Origin: Metridium senile
Taxonomy: Eukaryota > Cnidaria > Anthozoa > Actiniaria > Metridiidae
Reading direction: 5' to 3'
DNA: 64,000 bases
NCBI GenBank assembly: GCA_949775045.1
Contig: OX459104.1
Span: 6,343,306-6,407,305, forward strand
The first letter of the stretch is position 1. Each line of letters begins with the position of its first letter. Below, piece by piece: positions 48,073 through 59,777 of this stretch. Made by a program: the position numbers and the translations under genes. Below the pieces are notes generated by a model, which was given only the letters and a program-made list of their open reading frames with translations, was not told the DNA's origin and ran no database searches.

Positions 48073-48743
48073 TTAATTGGGGAATACATGACACATAGCA
48101 CATGTAACGCCGACCGCTCGACGGGCCTTCGAAGCCCGCCTCCCAATGGCAAAGAATTACACAAGAAAACATGAATATTGAGACAGAGCTACGAGTGACC
48201 ACTACAACACCCGCAACTCTGGTAGAGGAAAAGGAAAAATGACAATGCATATAATATGAATGGACATGATATGTGGATGACAATGAACTTTTGTGATTTG
48301 GTAGAGGAAAACGACAAATGATAACACATCATATATATAATACAATAAGCGAAAAATGTCCGCATCTTATTCCAATAGACCCGCCCACTGTGCCACCAAA
48401 CGAATTCCAAAAATGCTAAGAACAGGTAATTGAGGGTGCAATAGGGGGTAAACTGGAACGATAAATTAAATGCTTGCAACACTAGAAATCAAAGTCGTCT
48501 CGCAGCGATCTCACCTCGGACGCCATCTTGGATTATCATTGACACAGGAAGCCCAATCATTCCTAAGAGCAGCCCGTTCAGGGTATGACGTCACTCAATG
48601 GAAAGACCTGTTTTTCATGAGGAAAAGTAGTGAATTTTTCACGGGTACCCCGAATAGTATAATATGAATAGCAGGTTAATATGATAAGAGAATGGCAATG
48701 ACAATGAGTTGTTTTTGTATTTTGATTTTTATATTGCGAAAGG

Positions 48744-49064
48744 GATACTATGAGAGAAAGAGAGGACTAAACTGCAGGAAGGTACTTTTCCTTCCTTGTT
48801 ACAGTTTAAAAAAAATACATTGAGAGAAGAGAACAAATCACAACTAAACTACAGACAGATACTTATCCTTCCTTACTCAGTTTAGAATTAAGAGAAGAAA
48901 TTAAGAAAAACAAAACACAGCTGAAGTGTAGGAGATACGTACTTATCCTTCCTTATGGGCCAGATTGGAAAATAGTTCTGCTTTATTTGTTACCCAATAA
49001 AGATCGATTATTATTATTACAGTTTAGAAAAAATACGTTGAGAGAAGAGAAAAGAGGTCTTTTG
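48744..49064 (+). repeat. Degenerate tandem repeat with LINE-tail insertion (copy B)
   Basis: Same as 12740-13060. Confidence 0.5.
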
Positions 49065-50241
49065 GCAAACTATTGGGGGAATCAAGATTGTCTTAATGTT
49101 TGGCGAGAATTTGCCCAAGACATTGCAAGCTCTATGGAATAAGCGACGGAGAGAGACAGATGTAAATTAAAACGGGCAATGTCGACTCGAGCTTGGACTT
49201 GACAGGAATCTGGCTGAATATTGTTGGGACGGAAATCATTTCTAGCCATCCACACACAATTTTTAATTAGATGCGAAAAGGACACAAAAACAGGAGGGAC
49301 AATTTCCAGTTCCTGGTCATTGTACCTAAAAAGGAGATGTCTTGCTCGGAGGGAAGGGCTAACCCCATTCTAGCTTGTAAATTAGAGAGACAAAGAATTA
49401 AAATAGAAATAAATAAATAAATAACCGATACCAGTCTACCAAGAGGAGCAGGTTTACCCCTGTAACAGAGGCCAATGGTGATCAATTATGGCACCTCTCG
49501 CTCCGAAAACCGCGCACTATATATAATAGCTAACCAAATGAACTCAAACGAATATAGTGAAAAGTACAAAGTACTCAACGTTTGAGTAAAGAAAGCTACC
49601 AAAAGGAGTTCAACTACTCAAGATGAATACATTCACAGTAACACTTTATTTTGCGTAACGACACAGCATAATGCTCATCATAAATGAGTAACATGTTCTA
49701 CATTTACCTAAAATAGCGAGTAAGATATATTGACAATACAATCTAATATGTAGTACTTTGAAAGGATACTTTTTAGGGCATTTAGAAAAGTAAAAATAAA
49801 AAGCACTAATTAGGGGGTATTTACACGGGACTAGGATAATCACTAAGACCTACCTAGCAAGCGAATTAACTTTACGTCTCGTTCACATGAGAACTTGTCG
49901 AAGTATAGGCTATTGAATCATCAGTGTTAATAAAGTGAGTGCATGCAACACAAATAACACAAATGTTTCTCGATCAACCCTAGAAGACGAGTTATCTCTA
50001 CTCTTTCCGTTTACATGTGTCAAGCATATAACCCTATACTAGGATCTTCCTATATCTGAGACATGATGTTCTTAGTGATAGGAGATTGGGACTTCTAGCC
50101 AACTGTGCTACTTGTTTCTAATTTGTACTAATATGCTTTAATTTTTTTGTTTTCTATTGTATTTATCTGACTATTGCATGCGCACTTTGACTGAGTACAC
50201 TTTGTTTCACGGGTTATTATAAAACCAATCTATTAAACGTG
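49065..50241. other. No gene seen; identity drop at 49470
   Basis: Collinear with 13061-14241. From 49470 substitutions and 1-4-bp indels appear. Ends at the target site AACGTG (50236-50241) of the 8.8-kb element. Confidence 0.7.
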
Positions 50242-50257
50242 AGGCCTAGTCTGGGAG

Positions 50258-50400
50258 CTTAACTCGCCTTAACTCGCAGCGAGTTTGGGCGAGTTAAGGC
50301 GAGTTAAGGGAAAATCACAAAATTTCAATGCGCGAGTTAAGGCGAGTTAAGGCGAGTTAAGGAAAAATCCCATAATTTGGATACCACAAGTTAATGCAAG
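50258..50400 (+). repeat. Subterminal GCGAGTTAAGG cluster, left end
   Basis: Two inverted (CTTAACTCGC) and about six direct copies of GCGAGTTAAGG in 140 bp. Likely transposase-binding sites by analogy. Confidence 0.85.
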
Positions 50401-51883
50401 CTGGTGTGAGTACATAGGTACATGTTGCATGGTATGTCTGATCTGATACATTTCAGTGTAGACAGTGCATTAGACAGCTAATTTAGAAAAATTGAATAAG
50501 AATATACTTGATGCTGAATATTAGTCAAATTCATGAATAATTAATTTGGATAAAAACAAACAAAAATCACTACCATAACAGAGTGTCATAACGAAACACT
50601 TACAAAAATAAAAGAATTTGTCCAATACACAAGTATTTGAGAAATACTGAATACTACTGAGTAACTACTATCTATGATCCTCACTATTTATAAGCCAGTA
50701 TCAATATTACTTTTAAAAAAAGCTGGAGGCTTGCAGACATACATTAACTCTATCCTTCTATATATTATGTATTTGATATAAAATGTAAATGAATCACAAC
50801 TGACGTTGCATAACAAGTTTATGCAAAGCATGTTATACTCTATTTATGCAGTCCAAACCTCAATTGATTTGTGCAAAATATGCAGAAATTTAAATAAAAC
50901 CAGTGAGAAATTATTTTGTCTTTTTTACATACAGATCCCTTGCAGTTTCATGGGTTGTAAGAGAATATAAGAATTATATTATATAACATGTTTTTGAGGC
51001 TACTACTGTGTAAAAGAGATCTTAGAAAATGGAGTATTACGATAATTCCTTTCACAAATCTTCCAATGTATATATTAATTATAATTAGCTTACTGATTTT
51101 TGTCAATATTTCCTTTTTCGCATCAGTGAGAATACTCATTGACAATACCATGTACCAATGGGTATTACTTGGAAAATTATTAAGTCATGACTCACAAAAA
51201 TCAGCCAACAATTGGAAACTAATTGATGTATAGTTGAATTATATGAGCAGCAATATTTTGTTCAAATTATTAGATCTGTATTTGAGCACTATATCAAGCA
51301 ATTTCATTTGAGTTATGCTGCAATGTATTGGAATTTGTACTTTATAGTACAGCTTTCAAATTAGTGGCTATTTTTCTTAAATGTACAAAAGCAACATGTT
51401 GATAAAATTTTCTATGCAATTTACATTGCACTCTATTATACTGAAATACTACTGCCATTAGATCAAATTTTGATGTTTGTACACAATGCATTCAAATATT
51501 GTCAGTAATTATGCTCAGTGGTTTGTGGTTTTGCAACTTACATTTTCCAAGTTGGTGTATTTTATCTTTTCATATTCCAACATGTCTTGTCTGACATATA
51601 CCAATGAAATACTGATGATTTACCAACAAGTTTCCAACCTGATGTATCAATTGGGATTTTTCCTGTGGAAATTTATGACAATTACATGGGATTGTCTTTA
51701 TCATATCAAAGAGGTTGTGTACAACTAGTACTTTTAAGTAATATTTAGTATATTCAATCCCCTAAAACAAGTTTGCAAGCTCAATGAACTTACACGTGCC
51801 TTAAAGCATTTATTGCAGCAGACGTTTTAGTAGAAAGTGTACATATGGTAGGTACAAAATGAAATAAAATGCTGTACACTCAC
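50401..51883. other. AT-rich interior of the 8.8-kb element
   Basis: Short frames only. I could not link any to the exon at 51884-51936. No recognisable protein. Confidence 0.5.
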
Positions 51884-51936
51884 CGTTGATTGAGTACGTA
51901 TATTCTTGCCTTCGGTTTGACAAAAACCAGAGCCAT
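51884..51936 (-). CDS. First-exon-like sequence, minus strand
   Basis: ATG at 51934-51936 reads MALVFVKPKARIYVLNQ and ends at a strong donor (CG|GTGAGT). No downstream exon is identified, so this is probably the remnant 5' end of a transposon gene. Confidence 0.4.
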
Positions 51937-52154
51937 TATTTTAGTTTTATTAGTTTTCTTTATGACTTCTGCCGTCTCTTCTGCCTGGTTTTCTAATTCC
52001 GGCCGCGCGAAAACTGAGTGCGAAAATCAAAGATAAGTGCTGGGGGATGTGCTGGGGGACGAACAGGGGAGGAACACAGCTTTAAAACCGCTGATTGGTC
52101 AATCCAAAATCATACTGCTCATGCGCACTGATCTTTTCTGCCAAAATATTCAAA
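51937..52154. promoter_or_regulatory. Divergent promoter-like region
   Basis: GC-rich relative to the surroundings, with ATTGGTCAATCC (inverted CCAAT) near 52095 and a GCTGGGGGA direct repeat near 52041. It sits between opposed first exons as in the CACTA-like element. Function inferred from layout. Confidence 0.4.
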
Positions 52155-52256
52155 ATGGCGGACGACTTGTGTAGTGTTTTGGCTGCGTATTTAGCTAAAA
52201 CCCGAAGGATTTCTGTGAAAATGAACCTCGAAAAAGATGATGACATGAGTCAATGA
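52155..52256 (+). pseudogene. First-exon-like sequence, plus strand
   Basis: ATG in AAAATGGCGG context reads MADDLCSVLAAYLAKTRRIS to a TGA at 52252-52254, ten bases before a good donor (CTG|GTAAGC). The stop before the donor suggests decay, or a very short ORF. Confidence 0.35.
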
Positions 52257-52598
52257 TATCCTGGTAAGCGACATTTTAATGGATTTCATTGCTGGTTGCT
52301 TTAACTTATGGCCCCTGTGAAACTGATGTCTGTTGGATCCCTGATTTGATCTGACACCAGGTTGCTATCAAAATAATAAATAAGTTATAAGCTTAAGAGC
52401 GGTTGTCAGGATCGGTCAGGTAAGACGTGCAGAACGAGCTTTTTCGAAATCCTTCAAACTTTGCCAGTTCGTAGGCCTATATAAACTAAAAACCCTGTGT
52501 AAGTTTTATCTCAATCGGATAAATATTTTAGAAGTACGGGGTCGATATTTGAATTCCGAGCTTTCTTCCGGTTTAACGAGGTCATTCTACAGCATCAC

Positions 52599-53933
52599 CA
52601 CAGGGAGCCCGGCTTTATGTCGCTTTTATATGAAATAAATTATACAATGAAAAAAAATATATGATAATCATGAGAGCCTTTGGATTTCCTGTGCTGTATT
52701 TAATCCTTAGAGTTTCCGGTAATGGATTAGCGTTACCGACCTGTGTGTGCCGTTGGTAACTTGAGAGCGCATTAGCGTAACGTATTAGAGTAACGCACGC
52801 CCTATAAACACACAAAAATAGAGAAGGGATGAAACAGATTTGAGTACCTTTTTTAAATCCGGCCTTAAAAAATCCACCCGCGTTATTCTCCTCCTAATTA
52901 ATGACTAAAGGATTGTATGATAATCAAATTATCAGACTGCATGGTTTGTTTGTTTAAATATATCGTCTGGGAGACACAAAACAGTGATATATATAAGATG
53001 CGCTTTAAAAATATGTGGACCAGCAGTTGATGGGACCAGTTGGCTGTTGAAGCGTGTCTTGTCTGTTGAATATCACTTTACAAACAATAGATTTTGACAG
53101 ATTTCTGACAGTTTCAATCGAAATAACGTATTATGTTTTAATCGCTTGCCTTTATTCAGCGCTGATAATTATAAAGTTTATGGCCTTGACGAATACCCCG
53201 CAACCTGCCATTGGTTTGTGCGTTAATGGACATTCAATATTCCTCACTGGACAATGAGGGACAGCCAGAACTATCAAAACAGAAACGTTTACGTCACGTG
53301 TAGCACTTGCACAACAACTCTCCATTCTTTTGCGGGTCTTTTACGTGTCTTCTTGGACTCGTAAAGTCTAACGATTTGGCCTGTAGATGGTGGATAGATG
53401 CAGAAACGCTGGTTATCGACGAGATTTCCATGTAAACATGTACTTAAGTCAATAGAGTACATACGAGGAAGATTAGAGGAAATAATTTAGTTTTTGGAGG
53501 CCTGCAAGTTATTGGCATTGGAGATCCTTTCATCAACTGCCCCCTGTGCACAATAATAATGATGCATATTCATAAAAGAATATGCATTTGAGTCGAAACT
53601 ATGGGCTGATATTTCCCCCCACTCTGTACAGCTATATAAGCCAATTAACACTGGTCCCATCAACTGCTGGGGCACATCTAACGATAAACTCGCTCTGTTT
53701 CATCCCTTCTCTATTTCTGTGTGTTTATTGGGTGTGCGTTACACTAATACGTTAGGTTTGAATTTCAAAGCGCTCTCAAGTTACCAACGGCACACAGGTC
53801 AGTAACGCTAATCCATTACCGGAAACTCTCAGGATTAAATACAGCACAGGAAACCCAAAGGCTCTCATGGTTATAATATATTCATTGTATAATTTATTTT
53901 ATATAAAAGCGACATAAAGCCGGGCTCCCTGTG
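52599..53933. mobile_element. Nested foldback DNA element, CACAGGGAGCCCGGC ends
   Basis: 1.3 kb, inserted in the left arm and absent from the right arm. Inverted termini CACAGGGAGCCCGGCTTTAT extend about 250 bp. Target duplication GCATCAC (7 bp, or 8 with the shared C) at 52592 and 53934. No transposase. Confidence 0.8.
53020..53670. repeat. Inner inverted repeat CCAGCAGTTGATGGGACCAG
   Basis: 21-bp perfect arms at 53020-53040 and 53650-53670 lie within the nested element. Either a further insertion or internal structure of that element. Confidence 0.65.
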
Positions 53934-55638
53934 GCATCACCGAAAACTCTTTAGAACACAAAAAATTTAATGTTTTACAACAAAATCAAAATCGTTCCAT
54001 AAAATTAACATAATTCTTTAGCAAATTGCAAATTATTGGAACATTTTCATTTATAACAAATATTTTAGAGATTTTTCAATTATTTTAAATTTTCGGAGCA
54101 CTTTTTGGTAGGTAAAGTTTATTGAAAAATAACTCCACTGTTACATCGATTTACACTTAAAAATCATATCACAGATGAAGAAAAACTATTCCTTTTCTAA
54201 AATGTCAAATAATATTTTTGGGCAAATGAAAAGTGAATTTTTGGCGATGTTTTTTGTAACGTCAATTTGACCCGAAAATCACGATTGTCTACATAAGCGA
54301 CGCGAGTGATAATCAGCTGAATGATAAATATTTGGCTGGCGAAAATGGTCTTTTTCTCCAATTAAGTACACTAAAACTCAAAAACATATTCAATCTATGG
54401 TTTTTACGTTCTCTGATCAACAAAACAGTTGGATTTAAAGCTTTTGAGACAAGTTTTAATGTATTGTCGGGCTTGATTGGCGGTCAAAGAGCGGTCATAA
54501 ACAAACACTTCAACTGCCAAGGTCGTCTTTTAAACGGTGAAATTGAAAAAAATACTCCTTCCAGTTGCTAAAAACGGTCAAAATAAACCTTATATACATC
54601 TTACCTCGATGTATAGTTTTTCTTGGAACGTATTTTCATCTTGAGATCAGTTAACGGAGCTCGTTTGACCGAATACATCGACAGCCGTGTACAGCAATGC
54701 AAATTGCGTGACACACAGGAAACCCACAACGATCACGTATTTGAGTTTATTTTATGCATGGTCAAAATCAAAGACTATGTTTTTATGGATAAATTTAGGT
54801 TTAATTTCGCATGGCCATTTATAATATCTACCCTAATATTTAGAAAGTTTTTTAAAACAGGCTTTATGCCTCGAAACGTATTCAACTTGCAGATATCTTG
54901 GAATTTTCTGATTCTACAAATAGAAAATTTAACGAGCTGCTATAAATAGACTAATTCATTGACGCGTCGACGTCTGTTTATATTAGATAAAACTCAATTT
55001 TCCCCCAAGAAGAACTATTATGTTCTAACAGAATAAATATTTTTGGTTGTTAACATTCAAGATAAACTATGATTTGTTTCAATTCACAAATCTGTACCGT
55101 TCTTCTTTGACGCTGTTTTGCGATGTTCTGCTTTCAATAATAACAAACAATGGAACAATCTGACTGTCAACTCTTGAAATCGACAACTTCACAGCTGCAA
55201 ATTAAAGTAAAAGCATACTGATAGCAAATTGGAAGTTGAATGCGTCGACAGCCGTACAGTACTAATAGAATTGCGTGACACTTGTGTCCACTTGTGTTAT
55301 TAGACTTGCAGTACTCGGAAAAAAATGGAAAGGAAACTAAAATACTTCTTTACTTCACTACCCTTTCTCCTCCCCAGTCTGCCCGCCTCTTTGTTAATGT
55401 TACTCAGTATGGCCAACAGGAGAGAACATGTACAGAGAAGAGGAAACTTGTTCTAAATCTCAATGCAGTTGCAATCCTAACAGTTTCAATAAGGATTTGG
55501 ATTAGATTATTAAACCTGTAATAATGATACAACTCGATCGATTCTAAAAATTCATTTAGTAGACTATAATAGTTACATCATCATTAATCTGATTTTATGA
55601 TCTGATAATATTAATCCACGTTGTCATATCTAAATATA

Positions 55639-56290
55639 AGGGGTGAACCATTAGAAGTTGGGGGAGGGGGGGGGGGGGGGGTGTTGGGGGTTGGGGTGGC
55701 AATATTTTTGTGTAGGTTATTTGTTTTCGCCGCACAGTTATGCAATATTTTTTTTTTTTCGACCAGAGAGGTCTTGTCCGTTTTTCCGTTTTATTTATTA
55801 GTCCGGTACAACGCGCAGTAGTTACTTCGCGACTTTGCTCAGTTAACTTTCGGACGATTTGTTCACTTTTTGTCGGGAAAACACACCGAGGTCGACTTGG
55901 GGCAAGTCTATGTTTTGGTATATATTGTATACTGATACAAAGGGCGTAAGTCTCGGATTTTCGTGTTTTTATGTCTCAAAGTCTCGGATTTTTGTGTTTT
56001 TGATGTCTTAGAGTCCCCCCGGGAGTCTCGGATTTTCGTGCTTTTGATGTCTCGGAGTCTAGAATTTTTAAATACTACAAATGCATGAGCTGATATATTT
56101 CTAGAATCTCAGGCTTGGATTTTAAAATTTTAGCATTCGCTACCCCTCAAGGTTCTGCATGTTTAGCTTGGCTCTGTGCAGGATTTTTTTTGGGGGGGGG
56201 GGGGGGGGGGGGGGGGGCGCATTGGCCGTGCACGTTTTTTATTTTGGGAATTGCCGCCCCTCCTCCCCCAACTTCTAATGGTCCACCCCT
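55639..56290. mobile_element. Nested MITE with poly-G tracts
   Basis: Arms AGGGGTGAACCATTAGAAGT and the inverse of AGGGGTGGACCATTAGAAGT bound 652 bp in the loop of the giant foldback. It contains G runs at about 55662-55681 and about 56190-56217, plus a ~38-bp tandem repeat (GAGTCTCGGATTTTCGTG, three times) at 55950-56060. The short Gly-rich frames are artefacts. Confidence 0.7.
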
Positions 56291-56471
56291 AATTCCCTGC
56301 TGTTCAGGATTCAATAATAATCATGTTTTACTCGGATACACGTATTAAATAAAGTGTTGATAGGTCGAGCATCCTAACTGTAAATGCTAGTTTGTGTTCT
56401 TTATATAACAAGAGATTTCCCGCCAAAAATGTCATAGGGATTCCTAAGTGTCACGCAATTTTCTTAGTGCT

Positions 56472-56501
56472 CTGACGAACGGCTAAAGCTCGAAACGTCA
56501 G
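56472..56501 (+). repeat. Hammerhead-like core motif
   Basis: CTGACGA (56472-56478), short stem GGCTAAAGCT, GAAA (56492-56495), then CGTCAG. Same layout as at 34072. Stem III and the cleavage site are not evident. Confidence 0.3.
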
Positions 56502-56803
56502 TAAAGTTAAGTCAACATTTTTTACAGTATTACAAATTTCATTATATTACCTATCATTTATATCAAACACCGACGCAGCCTATACTAGTTTACTCGTTAG
56601 TTTCCATTTGAAACAAATCATAGTACTTTATCTTGAATGTTAACAACCAAAAATATTTATTCTGTTAGAACATAATAGTTCTTTTTGTGGAAAAATGGAG
56701 TTTTATCTATAAATATAAACAGACGTCGACGCTTCAATGCGGTTAGTCTATTTATAGCAGCTCGATAAATTTTCTATTTGTAGAACCAGAAAATTCTAAA
56801 ATA

Positions 56804-57070
56804 CAGCCGAACTCGAAAAGGTTGACCACCTGAAAAGACAAATATACCAAAAGAAATATCACGTGACTCATTATATATTTACTTTCCGCGCATGTAGAAA
56901 GTCAGGTACTTCCAGCGGGGGAAGATACTGCTTGTTTGAATTCACCGCCATATTACTTTCAAACGCATCTTACTTTCTACACGGACGGACAGAGAATATA
57001 TAATAAGTCACGTGATATTTCTTTTAGTATATATGTCTTTTCAGGGGGACAACCCTTTCGAGATCGGCTG
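56804..57070. mobile_element. Nested TA-flanked MITE in the right arm
   Basis: 267 bp, absent from the left arm. Inverted ends CAGCCGATCTCGAAAGG-type, flanked by TA (56802-56803, 57071-57072). Arms include AAAGAAATATCACGTGACT. Ends and TA flank fit a Tc1/mariner or pogo-type element. Confidence 0.75.
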
Positions 57071-58757
57071 TATCTGCAAGTTGAATACGTTTCAAGTCTT
57101 TCAAGGCATAAAGCCTGTTTTTAAAAACTTTCTAAATATTAGGGTAGACACAATAAATGGCCATGCGAAATTAAACCTAAATTTATCCATAAAAACATAG
57201 TCTTTGATTTTGACCTGCATAAAATAAACTCAAATACGTGATCGTTGTGGGTTTCCTGTGTGTCACGCAATTTTCATTGCTGTACACGGCTGTCGATGTA
57301 TTCGGTCAAACGAACTCCGTTAACTGTACTCAAGATGAAAATACGTACCAAGAAAAACTATACATCGAGGTAAGATGTATATAAGGTTTATTTTGACCGT
57401 TTTTAGCAACTGGAAGGAGTATTTTTTCAATTTTCACCGTTTAAAAGACGACCTTGGCAGTTGAAGTGTTTGTTTATGACCGCTCTTTGACCGCCAATCA
57501 AGCCCGACAATACATTAAAACTTGTCTCAAAAGCTTTAAATCCAACTGTTTTGTTGATCAGAGAACGTAAAAACCATAGATTGAATATGTTTTTGAGTTT
57601 TAGTGTACTTAATTGGAGAAAAAGACCATTTTCGCCAGCCAAATATTTATCATTCAGCTGATTATCACTCGCGTCGCTTATGTAGACAATCGTGATTTTC
57701 GGGTCAAATTGACGTTACAAAAAACATCGCCAAAAATTCACTTTTCATTTGCCCAAAAATATTATTTGACATTTTAGAAAAGGAATAGTTTTTCTTCATC
57801 TGTGATATGATTTTTAAGTGTAAATCGATGTAACAGTGGAGTTATTTTTCAATAAACTTTACCTACCAAAAAGTGCTCCGAAAATTTAAAATAATTGAAA
57901 AATCTCTAAAATATTTGTTATAAATGAAAATGTTCCAATAATTTGCAATTTGCTAAAGAATTATGTTAATTTTATGGAACGATTTTGATTTTGTTGTAAA
58001 ACATTAAATTTTTTGTGTTCTAAAGAGTTTTCGGTGATGCTGTAGAATGACCTCGTTAAACCGGAAGAAAGCTCGGAATTCAAAAATCGACCCCGTATAT
58101 ACTTCTAAAATATTTATCCGATTGAGATGAAACTTACACAGGGTTTTTAGTTTATATAGGCCTACGAACTGGCAAAGTTTGAAGGATTTCGAAAAAGCTC
58201 GTTCTGCACGTCTTACCTGACCGATCCTGACAACCGTTCTTAAAAGTGGATGAACAAAAAGCAATTCCAATTTTAGAAATGGTGTTGTGAATTCAGAATT
58301 CTGTACTAGCTAAAGCAAGTATCAAAGAACTATAATTTTTGTTTTATTTGTTTAAGCTCATCTTTTAAGTAATATTAAGTAATACATAGTGGTTCTTGTA
58401 TTAGTAGACTGGTGCATATAATGATACATGAACTTATGTTTGAGAGAATCACTAAATTACATAACTTACTACATTACATTACATTAATTACTTAACTTGG
58501 TAATACATTTCTAACCAGGTATATAAACAAAATAGTTTTGTTTGTTTGTTTATTTATTTTGATGCTAGGTGGCTAAGCATAGTGAGTAAAGTTCATAGAA
58601 ATAAGTATCAATTTGAGCTAAAGCTATTGTAAACAAAACATAATCTTTGATGATTGAACAATATAAGTAATGACAGTGTACAACATGGTACTGATTTTCT
58701 TTGTTTTATCCTCATTAATTATTCATCAATTTGCAAATTTATAACCTTATCAGCCGT

Positions 58758-58807
58758 GGCCTGGGTACCATGCTTCGCTCCACCCCGTGAAGCATAGGAC
58801 CCAGGCC
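58758..58807. repeat. Short hairpin
   Basis: GGCCTGGGTACCATGCTTC pairs with GAAGCATAGGACCCAGGCC around a 12-base loop. Confidence 0.75.
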
Positions 58808-58939
58808 CAAGCTAAAAATGTAGGCTAGCAAGTTTTAAAGGCTACATCAAGTAATTCCAAAAGAACATTACATATATGTGTATATTTCAGCTTTGTGAGA
58901 TAAGGTTAAGACAATTCCCTGTGCATTATGACATTGAGC

Positions 58940-59020
58940 AATTTACTGCGAGCTTGTGCGAGTTAATGCGAGTTTGCGCGAGTTAAGGCGAGTTTGCGCG
59001 AGTTAAGGCGAGTTTAGGTC
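58940..59020 (+). repeat. Subterminal GCGAGTT cluster, right end
   Basis: About seven GCGAGTT(AAG/TG) copies next to the right terminus, all in one orientation, unlike the mixed left cluster. Confidence 0.85.
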
Positions 59021-59039
59021 CCAGACTAGGCCTAACGTG

Positions 59040-59233
59040 ATACATTCTAAATGTCATACTATGAACATAAATCAAACACTGATGAGAGTTAGAAAAAATG
59101 AATAAAGGTACTTATTAAATCTAAAAAAAGTACTTAATCTAAATAGCACGTATTCGTGACCGGAAAATTTGTCCATGGCGTGGTTCTGCCAAAGAACGTG
59201 ATATGGTCCTCTTTGCAATCTGGAATGACAGCT
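59040..59233. other. No gene seen
   Basis: Resumes the sequence interrupted at 50241, collinear with 14242-14429. Confidence 0.7.
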
Positions 59234-59366
59234 GGGCCTTTGCATCGAAGTGAGACTAACGTTGATCTTGCAATGATAGAGTCAGGTGAATAATTGTCTC
59301 GTAAGGTGTTAAACATGTCTCTATCATTGCAAGCTCAACGTTCGTCTCGCTTCGGTGCAAAGGCCC
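59234..59366. repeat. Short foldback repeat (copy B)
   Basis: Diverged copy of 14430-14560. Confidence 0.75.
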
Positions 59367-59487
59367 GGCTATCTTTTAAGATGGCGCAGGGAACTTCGAA
59401 GGGACTAAGGGTGATTGAAGAGAGCCGTGAAATGGTCTTTTAGTCTCTTAATGACAAACGTTTTTTCCAGTATATGTTTTGTGCATA

Positions 59488-59777
59488 TTAATCTAAAAAG
59501 GTTATCAAATATTCTGGGTATACTTGGATGTCATGATATGCAACAAACAGTTTTGGGTTACTGGCATTGTCTACTGTAGTGTCGTAAGTAATTGTGGGAT
59601 TGTGTGGATGTTTTGGTGGAGGTTCAATCATTTTATGGTTTCCAACTGTAAACTGCCCAACCAGTACATTAGCCAGGTACATACAACGATTACCAAACAA
59701 GTCAGGAGGAGAATAGGTGTCCTGCATTGAGTAAGACGCATCTCGGGCAAAGTAAACGCCTTGACCATAGGCTGTAG
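59488..59777 (-). CDS. PARP14-like terminal exon, intact (copy B)
   Basis: The exon begins after a TTTCTAG acceptor and reads [34 protein letters not shown] and finally VYPEYLITFLD with a stop at 59488-59490. It is the last third of a PARP10/14/15-type ADP-ribosyltransferase domain (donor loop, last strands). The catalytic His and first Tyr would be in upstream exons, which I do not see before unit C starts at 60587. It is therefore a lone exon, and whether it is used is unknown. Confidence 0.8.

Larger units (their letters stand above)
35949..49469 (+). repeat. Long direct duplication, copy 2
   Basis: This is the second copy of 1-13465, in the same orientation. The only difference seen is an extra 56-bp tandem duplication at about 40387-40442. 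Either a very recent tandem duplication or gene conversion, or an assembly artefact that used one collapsed segment twice, would give this pattern. Confidence 0.95.
52397..58239. mobile_element. TTAA-flanked giant foldback element (Kolobok-like)
   Basis: TTAA at 52393-52396 and 58240-58243 flanks inverted ends GA(G/A)CGGTTGTCAGGATCGG. The arms pair for about 1.6 kb each once inserted elements are removed: left 52397-55085, right 56608-58239. The mirrored 70-codon frames at 54332 (plus) and 57642 (minus) are copies of one arm sequence, not two genes. TTAA duplication suggests Kolobok or piggyBac. No transposase present. Confidence 0.8.
50242..59033. mobile_element. 8.8-kb unclassified DNA element, AGGCCTAGTCTGGGA termini
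   Basis: Defined by comparison with the empty site at 14236. The insert has 15-bp perfect inverted termini AGGCCTAGTCTGGGA and a 6-bp target duplication AACGTG (50236-50241, 59034-59039), or 7 bp if the shared A is counted. Just inside each end are clusters of GCGAGTTAAGG. Two divergent first-exon-like sequences lie at 51884-51936 and 52155-52256, and most of the rest is a nested TTAA foldback element. No transposase is left. A 6-7-bp duplication is reported for few superfamilies (Dada, IS3EU), so the class is open. Confidence 0.85.

Noticed and set aside
54332..54571. Gene encoding MAGENGLFLQLSTLKLKN, repeated at 57427-57642
   Set aside because: The two frames are the mirrored arms of one foldback element. 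No splice signals or homology; symmetry explains the duplication.
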